6,094 nt of DNA, taken from Legionella sp. (GTDB lineage Bacteria; Pseudomonadota; Gammaproteobacteria; Legionellales; Legionellaceae). The notes under the pieces are model-generated. The model was not told the DNA's origin, did no database searches, and saw nothing but the letters and a program-made list of their open reading frames with translations. The stretch spans positions 1 to 6,094 of the forward strand of contig SCSO01000459.1 in NCBI GenBank assembly GCA_004297865.1, read 5' to 3'. The stretch's first letter is position 1. Every line of letters begins with the position of its first letter. Shown here piece by piece: positions 1-5,741 of this stretch. A program made the translations under genes and the position numbers.

Positions 1-1509
1 GGCATAGCCAGCTTCTACCAATAATTTTTTAGCCACACTGAGTGGCAACCGACTCATACGATCATTTTTCCACTGATACACATAAGGGTTGATCCCTGGC
101 TGGCCTTCTTTATAACCAAAAATCCCTGGCGGAACTGGTCCTTGAGCAGCTAACCCCCGTCCATTATAAAAAATCGCGATGTTTTCATCATAATTGACTG
201 CAATAGAAATGGCTTGGCGTAACTTTTGCGCCCGCTTACTGCTGCCTCCAATAACTGGATCCAACATATTGAAGCCCATGTAATAAATATAGGGCTCCAG
301 AGATTGTGTCAGATACATTTTCTTATCGGTCATTTCCTCACTTAAAGTGGCTTCGCCTAAACGATTAATATGAATAGCTTGATCGAAACTATCCGCACTG
401 ACCCCGGATATATCATAGTAACCTTGTAAAAATTTATTCCATCTTGGAATAGTCTCTTTTTCTAAAATAAATACCGCTTTATCTATCATGGGCAAACGTC
501 GACCGGCAAACTCTAAAAAACCATCTTTTTTATCTTCTGCTGAGGCACTACTGGGATAATACTCTTCGCGATAATTAGGATTTTTTTCTAAAATCATTTT
601 GCGATTGGGATTATTTTGCGTAAGCATAAAAGGTCCAGTACCAATCGGGTACCAATCAAAGCTTAAGTTTTTATCAGCCATACCGGGTTGGGAATAGAAT
701 AAATCCGCTTCCCAAGGGATTGGAGCAAAAAAAGGCATAGCTAACCAAAAGAGGAATTGGGGGTATTGCCCTTTTAAGGTGATCTCAAAAGTGTAATCAT
801 CTATTTTTTGCACACCCTTTAAAGGATAGCTTCGTAGATCAACATAGCTTTGGTTAGCTAATGCATTTTTAGGAAGACTATCACTGAACTCTTTAAAGCC
901 AACAATATAATCATTCATTAAACCGTATATTGGCGAACCCACTTTAGGATCTGCCAAACGTTTTATTTGATAAATATAATCATCAACTATTAATTCCCGT
1001 GTACCGGTGTATTTAAAATCCATTAATTGATTAATATCATGGTCGCTTAAAAAATCTTCCGAAAGATGGTGGTAGCGATATTGCCCTTTTTTATTTTTCG
1101 CTAGTGCAGGATGGGGTTGGTAGTGGATGCCCTTTTTAATGGGCAAAGTATAAACGGTATAAGCCGCCTTATCGCTGGCTTCGCTTGCTAATATTTTACC
1201 TTGTGCATCTAGATAACGTACTTTAGGCGGCTCTGCAGCTGATAAGGGCACTAATTGATATGGACGAATTAAATAATCATATTCCAATAGGGGTTCATAA
1301 ATTTGTGCGATAAAGACATATTCATTAGCTGAATAAGATTGTGCGGGATCTAAGGTTTTGGGTTGTTGGGTAAACGACGAATAGTAAATATTTTCCTTTG
1401 ATTCACTTTCAGGATAAGGATTATTTAAAATCCACGGCGAAGCATAGGCTAAACTCACACCGAGCCACAAAGAAAACAAACACATCCCTGTGAGAATCAT
1501 TCGCCGCAA
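1..1509 (-). CDS. Periplasmic solute-binding protein of ABC transporter, family 5 (peptide-binding type), 3' end missing
   Basis: This is the N-terminal 503 codons of an extracellular solute-binding protein (SBP_bac_5 type, as in OppA/DppA/YejA). Such proteins capture oligopeptides or related solutes in the periplasm and pass them to an ABC permease. The frame is open without interruption to the window edge. A signal peptide is clear: basic MRRM, a hydrophobic core LTGMCLFSLWLGVSL, then AYA before SPWILNN. The family signature follows, with TLDPAQSYSANEYVFIAQIY near residue 50, later PIGTGPFML and, near the break, LRQAISIAVNYDENIA. By this landmark it is about 100 residues longer in its first half than YejA-like members. 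I place the start at TTG 1509, not ATG 1500: AAGGA at 1517-1521 lies 7 nt from the TTG but 16 nt from the ATG, and the TTG adds the basic residues a signal peptide needs. The upstream gene ends 22 bp away, so co-transcription is possible. Permease genes would be expected beyond the left edge. The substrate is not determinable. Confidence 0.9.
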   Translation of the reverse strand, partial: MRRMILTGMCLFSLWLGVSLAYASPWILNNPYPESESKENIYYSSFTQQPKTLDPAQSYSANEYVFIAQIYEPLLEYDYLIRPYQLVPLSAAEPPKVRYLDAQGKILASEASDKAAYTVYTLPIKKGIHYQPHPALAKNKKGQYRYHHLSEDFLSDHDINQLMDFKYTGTRELIVDDYIYQIKRLADPKVGSPIYGLMNDYIVGFKEFSDSLPKNALANQSYVDLRSYPLKGVQKIDDYTFEITLKGQYPQFLFWLAMPFFAPIPWEADLFYSQPGMADKNLSFDWYPIGTGPFMLTQNNPNRKMILEKNPNYREEYYPSSASAEDKKDGFLEFAGRRLPMIDKAVFILEKETIPRWNKFLQGYYDISGVSADSFDQAIHINRLGEATLSEEMTDKKMYLTQSLEPYIYYMGFNMLDPVIGGSSKRAQKLRQAISIAVNYDENIAIFYNGRGLAAQGPVPPGIFGYKEGQPGINPYVYQWKNDRMSRLPLSVAKKLLVEAGYA

Positions 1510-1516
1510 TTGTTTT

Positions 1517-1521
1517 TCCTT
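1517..1521 (-). promoter_or_regulatory. Ribosome binding site deciding a TTG start
   Basis: AAGGA on the minus strand, 7 nt before TTG 1509. The first ATG (1500) is 16 nt away, too far for normal initiation. This supports the non-ATG start of the solute-binding protein gene. Confidence 0.6.
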
Positions 1522-1531
1522 AATTGAATGA

Positions 1532-2470
1532 TTAAACCAATGAAAACCCACTGCGTGATGCTTCCTGCATACGCTGATCCCGTTGATTGCTAACTTTTTT
1601 AGCAAAAAAACCACTTGCTAAATAAGAACTTACACCGATGAATGCAGGAAGTGCAATCGCATTATCATTAGGCTTGCTATTGGATTGTAATAATACATCT
1701 CCTCCATAAGTCCCATTAATGATACCATTCCCTATGACCGAAACGGTTAAATGAAGCTTTCCTACAATAGGTAATTCTAAGGTTGCATTTTCATCCAACT
1801 CGCCAGAAAATGGAATCACGGTAGCATTAACCGGACCAGAATAATCCGTACTATTGACCTGTATTTTAGAATCTGCAGGATAAGTCACTTTACTTACTGA
1901 GCCAAGAAAATTAGACAAATTAATCAGCCCAGTTACAATGGCATTAGTTTGACAAACAATTCCTAAAGAACCCAATAGACTAGCGGCATTTACTTGCATT
2001 ATTTCTTCTATACTAGGTCCTCTTAATACCGTATGATAATTTTCTTGTGCAAATTGCTTATCCTCACGCGATCTTTGCCAGGTTTTTAAATTAGCACTCG
2101 CTATTCTTAGAGCAATGCCTGAGAGCGTACAAATAGTACTTATCCCTAAAAAGGTATTAGGATGAATGTAATTATTTATATTCTCGCTAAAACTGCCTGA
2201 GTGTGAAATTGATCGATCTAAAGGAATATTTTGTAGATAGGTATAATTGTATTCACTAACATAAACTCTAACCGCCACATCGCCTAAGGCATGTGCTCCA
2301 CCATAATAATTACCACCTAAACTACCATTCATAACATAGGAAGTAGCATAGCCGGCTCCGCCAACCATACAAGCTAGCGAACCTACCGTATTAAATAGAT
2401 CAGCAGTTGCATTAATAGTAGTATCACTGACATATGAACAGACCTTCCAAAAACCATCTCTCCAAGACAT
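1532..2470 (-). CDS. Unrecognised 312-residue putative multi-spanning membrane protein
   Basis: I do not recognise a family. The start is ATG 2470, with AAGGA at 2478-2482 spaced 7 nt. Four hydrophobic stretches are visible, at about residues 25-47, 106-125, 162-193 (long, possibly two helices) and 270-290. The loop at 126-160 and the C-terminal tail (KKVSNQRDQRMQEASR) are rich in charged and basic residues. The regions 48-105 and 194-269 are polar, Gly/Asn/Ser/Thr-rich and probably beta-forming. By the positive-inside rule this suggests both termini and loop 126-160 in the cytoplasm, with the two polar regions outside. There is no cleavable signal peptide and no catalytic motif. Asn-X-Ser/Thr occurs eight times (N20, 48, 75, 184, 206, 215, 228, 252). 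It sits between an ankyrin-repeat pair upstream and a solute-binding protein gene 22 bp downstream, but nothing in its sequence suggests a transport role. A secreted, host-membrane protein is possible but unproven. The gene itself is secure: long frame, good ribosome site and no overlaps. Confidence 0.8.
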   Translation of the reverse strand: MSWRDGFWKVCSYVSDTTINATADLFNTVGSLACMVGGAGYATSYVMNGSLGGNYYGGAHALGDVAVRVYVSEYNYTYLQNIPLDRSISHSGSFSENINNYIHPNTFLGISTICTLSGIALRIASANLKTWQRSREDKQFAQENYHTVLRGPSIEEIMQVNAASLLGSLGIVCQTNAIVTGLINLSNFLGSVSKVTYPADSKIQVNSTDYSGPVNATVIPFSGELDENATLELPIVGKLHLTVSVIGNGIINGTYGGDVLLQSNSKPNDNAIALPAFIGVSSYLASGFFAKKVSNQRDQRMQEASRSGFSLV

Positions 2471-2517
2471 TCTAAAATCCTTTTACTAATTATAAATCCA
2501 CAGAAACAATAGCATAG

Positions 2518-2547
2518 ATTTTAGAAATTCAAATAATAAAATTGTAA
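2518..2547 (-). promoter_or_regulatory. Candidate sigma70-type promoter for the membrane-protein gene
   Basis: On the minus strand, TTACAA (2547-2542) is followed after 18 nt by TAAAAT (2523-2518). This would give a start of transcription near 2511 and a leader of about 40 nt before ATG 2470. It lies just past the inverted repeat at 2558-2588, as expected for a new transcription unit. The region is very AT-rich, so chance matches are likely and confidence is low. Confidence 0.3.
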
Positions 2548-2557
2548 TTTTGAACAA

Positions 2558-2588
2558 TTGATAGCCTAATTTTAAATTAGGCTATCAA
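2558..2588 (-). terminator. Perfect 15-bp inverted repeat, probable terminator after the ankyrin genes
   Basis: Arms 2558-2572 and 2574-2588 (TTGATAGCCTAATTT and its exact complement) are separated by one base. It begins 14 nt after the TGA of the downstream ankyrin gene (2603). The stem is AT-rich apart from an AGCCTA/TAGGCT core. On the minus strand it is followed by TTGTTC, a weak T tract. On the plus strand the tail (taatactttt) is no better. A rho-independent terminator is the simplest reading, but a protein-binding palindrome cannot be excluded. Confidence 0.55.
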
Positions 2589-2602
2589 TAATACTTTTAT
2601 TT

Positions 2603-4174
2603 TCAGAGGGTTAAATTAGCGCCGGCTCGAGAGACATCACTATTATGTGGAGCTGGAGAGAAGAAACCTTTTACCCGCTTCATAAAAGTAGACTGATGCG
2701 ATTTCTGTTCTTGCAACACTGCCCTAATATTTTCAAAACCACAATCTTGCGCTAGTTGAATATGCGCATTACTGACTTTCGCACCTTTCGCTATTAATAA
2801 GTTCACCATTGCCAAACTATTTTTTTCGATTGCTTTTGGCAAATAGTTTTCCAAATGTTTGTGTTTACCTATTCCAAGGAGTAATTCAACTTTGAGTTCC
2901 TTTTTATTATCTACGGCTTCAGTCATATGAAAGTCCCATTGACACATGCGGGCCCCTTTTTGGCATAGATAATCGACCACAGAAGAATTATTTTCCATTT
3001 TACAGAAAGCAAGATCTAAGGCAGTCACTTCATCCAGTTCATATCCATTGTTGCAAACATATGGAGGATGTCCGGAGGCATTAAGTACTGCACCGTTATC
3101 TAACAGCAATTTGAGCATATCAAGATGATTCGCATCAAGCTTCCCATAATAAGTTGCTAAATGTAATGGGGTTAAACCACAATTCTCCCATTTGGTATCA
3201 ATCCTATCGAATACATTGTCGCAGGCATAAGCATTAACATCGGCTCCAGATTGCAAAAGATAACCTGCTGCCGCAATACTTCCTTTGGCAGCCGCAGCGT
3301 GTAAAGGAGTACTAGCACTATAGATTGGCATTTCTGTATTACCGAAACAATTACATTCATCTTGCTCTTCTGGTTGAAAAACAGGTGAATAATCCACATT
3401 ATCATCATACTCATTGAGTAATTTTAAACTGTCAACATCATCATTGATTGCAGCAACATGTTTAGCAGTATGAGCATACAAACCACAAAAAAACTCAGAT
3501 AGGTATGCAGGTTTCAATGCCTTAGCGCTTAAAGGAGCAACCTCCCTGAAGGCATAGCCGTAAGGTGTTAATTGTTGTACGTCCGCTCCATTTTTTAACA
3601 ACAATTTCATTAGGCCTAGATGTTTATTTCTAGTAGCGGCATAAAGTGGAGTGACTATTTGTGGATTTAAGCCAGCTTCAATTCTTGCATTTAAAGCCCT
3701 ACTTTTTCTTTGTGCGATAAGTGCATATAAATCACTAAGAGGATCAACTTTTGCCCCAGCATTCAGAAGCTTTGTGGCACAGTTTTCATGCCCATAGGCA
3801 GCAGCGAAATACAAGGCTGTGGCCCCAGATCCTGCCATGTAGTTAGGATCTACTTCCCCATCCAATAATTCCTGTACCTTTTCATCCCAACCGAAGGCAG
3901 ATGCCACAAGTAATTGTTGGTCTTTAGAAAATTTTTCATAAGCGGCTTGCTTTACCTGTTCATTTTTATTTTTGCTGAGAAGACTTATAAGATAACTGCC
4001 ATAACTTGTCTTCATTTCTACTTTTAATTCTGGAATTTTTTCAATGATACCGATAATACTTTTAGGATCGTGAGGGAACTCAAGTGAATCCAACAATCCA
4101 TTCACATCCTTTTCTTTCAGTTGAATAGGCTTGTTATTATCCGTTAATTTTTCCTTTCTTCTTCTTTGTTTCAT
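2603..4174 (-). CDS. Ankyrin-repeat protein, downstream copy (523 aa, with extra N-terminal region)
   Basis: This is a 523-residue protein made mostly of ankyrin repeats, which form protein-binding helical stacks; no enzymatic domain is visible. Residues 1-20 are very basic and polar (MKQRRRKEK). About 21-80 is a non-ankyrin, probably helical region absent from its paralogue. Ankyrin-like units then begin near residues 82, 116, 147 (degenerate), 174, 235, 288, 333, 382, 414 (degenerate), 441 and 469. The clearest are TPLYAATRNKHLGLMKLLL, TPLHAAAAKGSIAAAGYLL and TPLHLATYYGK. Non-repeat insertions lie near 201-233 and 263-286; the second carries DECNCFGN. The tail has MKRVKGFFSPAP. There is no signal peptide or membrane helix. 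The frame is open up to 4276, but I chose ATG 4174 because AAGGAG (4180-4185) is 5 nt upstream and the same arrangement precedes the paralogue; the longer version would overlap the upstream gene. It lies 29 bp after the other copy, surely in one transcript. Host-directed effector function is plausible by analogy with intracellular bacteria, but not shown. Confidence 0.9.
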   Translation of the reverse strand: MKQRRRKEKLTDNNKPIQLKEKDVNGLLDSLEFPHDPKSIIGIIEKIPELKVEMKTSYGSYLISLLSKNKNEQVKQAAYEKFSKDQQLLVASAFGWDEKVQELLDGEVDPNYMAGSGATALYFAAAYGHENCATKLLNAGAKVDPLSDLYALIAQRKSRALNARIEAGLNPQIVTPLYAATRNKHLGLMKLLLKNGADVQQLTPYGYAFREVAPLSAKALKPAYLSEFFCGLYAHTAKHVAAINDDVDSLKLLNEYDDNVDYSPVFQPEEQDECNCFGNTEMPIYSASTPLHAAAAKGSIAAAGYLLQSGADVNAYACDNVFDRIDTKWENCGLTPLHLATYYGKLDANHLDMLKLLLDNGAVLNASGHPPYVCNNGYELDEVTALDLAFCKMENNSSVVDYLCQKGARMCQWDFHMTEAVDNKKELKVELLLGIGKHKHLENYLPKAIEKNSLAMVNLLIAKGAKVSNAHIQLAQDCGFENIRAVLQEQKSHQSTFMKRVKGFFSPAPHNSDVSRAGANLTL

Positions 4175-4179
4175 CGTAA

Positions 4180-4185
4180 CTCCTT
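4180..4185 (-). promoter_or_regulatory. Ribosome binding site deciding the start of the downstream ankyrin gene
   Basis: AAGGAG on the minus strand, 5 nt (TTACG) before ATG 4174. The upstream ankyrin gene has AGGAG-TTATG-ATG at the equivalent place. This shared arrangement argues against the 34-residue N-terminal extension that the open frame would allow. Confidence 0.75.
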
Positions 4186-4203
4186 GTATTGATTTTGTAA
4201 GTC

Positions 4204-5544
4204 TTATTTCTGGTTCAACCCTAAAGATAAAGCGGTTGCGCTTCGAAGATGAGATGACGACTCTGCAGGTAAGCAAAAAAATCGTTTAACTCGGGTAGAA
4301 AAACTAAGGCCTTCGTGTTTATGAGCATTTAATAGTTCTGTCATTTTAGGATAATCACTGTCTTCGGCTGTTGCGATTAAGGCATCGGTTACTCTTGCTC
4401 CGTTCCTTAATAATATTTGCGCGATATCTACTCTATTGTTGACCACAGCGATGTAAAGATAAGAACTTAAATCCGGCTTTTTATCCTTTTTAAAATTAAA
4501 AAGCTGTTCTGTTAACCAAACATCATTGGTTTTGACTGCATGTTGCAGATGGTCTTTCCAATAATTGAGATGACCACCCTGTTCTATGAGGAGGTTGATT
4601 GTATCTATATTTTTTCCGTACATTACGGCAAAATCTAATGGAGTCCATTGACGAGGTTCATACATATTCAACCAGAATAGAGGACGCCTTCCTTCATAAT
4701 TAACGGTTGCTCCATACATCAATAACAACTTAGCCATCGCTTTATTGCCGGTTTTTCCTGCTAAATGCAAGGCTGTAAGTCCTATATGAGAATCCGATAA
4801 ACTGCCATCTGCACGAATGTAAGGTAATTTATCACAAGCTAACTGATTTACTTGTTGTTTTTCGTTACAAAGAAAACTGGCAGCTCCCAAACTCCCACTA
4901 GCTGCGGCTGCGTGAAATGGGGTACTAGCAACGTGATATTTTTCTATTGCACCAAAAAAGTTTTTCCATTTTAATTGGTCAAAAGCAGCTGAAAAATTCA
5001 TATCTTCTTGATATATCTTAAGTAATCTTAATGCTTTAACATCGTTGTTCATTGCCGCTATGTGGGCTGCGGTATAAGGGTGTAATTGCATACTGACTTT
5101 ATCATTATCTAATATTTCGGTACAACGATAGGAAGTTTTAGATAAGGCATAACCATAGGGAGATAATTTGTAGGGATTAGCACCTTTATCTAGTAGCAAT
5201 TTCATTATGTTATAATGTTTGCCCGCGGTGGCTGCACAAAGTGGAGAAATAATATTGGGATCTAATCCCTCTCTTACTTTACTTTTAATCGCATCGGATT
5301 TGTCTTTTTCAATTAAAGAATATAATTTGCTTTCGATATTAACGTTTGCACCCGCATTAAGGAGTTCTCTGACGCATTTTTCATGTCCAAACTTGGCCGC
5401 CAGATATAAAGGACTTGCTCCGGAAGGAGCTTGTACATTTGGATTGGTTCCTTTGGCTAATAAGCGTTGAACTGTTTTAGTTAAACCGGAGGCTGCAGCT
5501 AAAAGTAAGTTTTCCTCGTCTGTCCTGGACGTTCTTTTTTTCAT
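4204..5544 (-). CDS. Ankyrin-repeat protein, upstream copy (446 aa)
   Basis: This is a 446-residue ankyrin-repeat protein, co-linear with the 523-residue protein encoded next to it. After a short basic start (MKKRTSRTDEEN) it goes straight into repeats, beginning near residues 8, 41, 72 (degenerate), 99, 157, 207, 255, 299, 330 (degenerate), 356 and 387. Examples are SPLYLAAKFGHEKCVRELL, TPFHAAAASGSLGAASFL and TALHLAGKTGNKAMAKLLL. The gap between units at about 128-155, starting SPYGYAL, matches an insertion at the same place in the paralogue. The tail carries STRVKRFFCLPA, matching MKRVKGFFSPAP there. There is no signal peptide, membrane helix or enzymatic motif, so the inferred role is protein binding, in the bacterium or, if secreted, in a host. 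Two adjacent ATG codons exist (5547 and 5544). I prefer 5544, because AGGAG (5550-5554) is 5 nt from it but only 2 nt from the first. It is probably the first gene of a two-gene operon. Confidence 0.9.
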   Translation of the reverse strand: MKKRTSRTDEENLLLAAASGLTKTVQRLLAKGTNPNVQAPSGASPLYLAAKFGHEKCVRELLNAGANVNIESKLYSLIEKDKSDAIKSKVREGLDPNIISPLCAATAGKHYNIMKLLLDKGANPYKLSPYGYALSKTSYRCTEILDNDKVSMQLHPYTAAHIAAMNNDVKALRLLKIYQEDMNFSAAFDQLKWKNFFGAIEKYHVASTPFHAAAASGSLGAASFLCNEKQQVNQLACDKLPYIRADGSLSDSHIGLTALHLAGKTGNKAMAKLLLMYGATVNYEGRRPLFWLNMYEPRQWTPLDFAVMYGKNIDTINLLIEQGGHLNYWKDHLQHAVKTNDVWLTEQLFNFKKDKKPDLSSYLYIAVVNNRVDIAQILLRNGARVTDALIATAEDSDYPKMTELLNAHKHEGLSFSTRVKRFFCLPAESSSHLRSATALSLGLNQK

Positions 5545-5549
5545 CATAA

Positions 5550-5554
5550 CTCCT
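5550..5554 (-). promoter_or_regulatory. Ribosome binding site choosing between two adjacent ATG codons
   Basis: AGGAG on the minus strand, 2 nt from ATG 5547 and 5 nt from ATG 5544. The 5-nt spacing is the workable one and matches that of the paralogous gene. The choice changes the protein by one Met. Confidence 0.6.
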
Positions 5555-5576
5555 GTAATGACTATAAAGCATGTTC

Positions 5577-5606
5577 AGCCTACTGAAGATTAAGATGAAA
5601 TGTCAA
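5577..5606 (-). promoter_or_regulatory. Candidate promoter of the ankyrin gene pair
   Basis: A perfect -35 hexamer TTGACA (5606-5601, minus strand) is followed after 18 nt by TAGGCT (5582-5577). The latter keeps only the TA...T core of a -10 box. The predicted transcript would start near 5570, giving a leader of about 25 nt before ATG 5544. The placement between the ligA-side repeat and the ankyrin genes is right, but the weak -10 keeps confidence modest. A TATAGT nearer the gene is an alternative, but would leave almost no leader. Confidence 0.4.
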
Positions 5607-5659
5607 ATCACTTTCAGGGATTGCGCGGAATGGGTAAGAGTGTGGCATAAAATTTAAAA

Positions 5660-5730
5660 GGCGGGTATCCATCTCAATGATGGCACCTCGCTTCGTTCCA
5701 AAGATGGATTCCCGCCTGGGCGGGAATGAC
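5660..5730 (-). repeat. GC-rich dyad repeat (REP/dRS3-like) downstream of ligA
   Basis: Two nested palindromes are seen. Arms 5660-5674 and 5702-5716 pair at 14 of 15 positions around a 27-nt interior. The right arm is also half of a compact palindrome at 5708-5727, ATTCCCGCC-TG-GGCGGGAAT. The 27-nt interior holds a smaller imperfect stem (TGGAAC / GTGCCA). The ATTCCCGC...GCGGGAAT core resembles dispersed repeats known from many proteobacteria (dRS3 in Neisseria is the named example). Its GC content stands out from the AT-rich surroundings. It begins 11 nt past the ligA stop, and the minus strand continues TTTTAAATTTT after the last arm, so it may also end the ligA transcript. Only one copy is in the window, so dispersal is inferred. 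Confidence 0.7.
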
Positions 5731-5741
5731 CAATACAGGCA

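Noticed and set aside
2489..2494. Perfect TATAAT (minus strand) before the membrane-protein gene
   Set aside because: It has no -35 box at 16-18 nt, and it would start transcription at about 2482, inside the ribosome site, leaving almost no leader.
3172..3414. 80-residue open frame on the minus strand inside the downstream ankyrin gene
   Set aside because: It lies wholly within the ankyrin gene in another frame, is low in complexity, and has no convincing ribosome site.
4175..4276. 34-residue N-terminal extension of the downstream ankyrin gene
   Set aside because: It would overlap the end of the upstream ankyrin gene and has no good ribosome site. ATG 4174 has AAGGAG at 5 nt, as in the paralogue.
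5219..5470. 83-residue open frame on the plus strand
   Set aside because: It is antisense to the upstream ankyrin gene over well-formed repeats and has no recognisable domain. It is a shadow of the repeat coding sequence.
5574..5587. Small hairpin TTCAG-CCTA-CTGAA near the ankyrin promoter
   Set aside because: A 5-bp stem in AT-rich DNA is expected by chance, and there is no supporting context.
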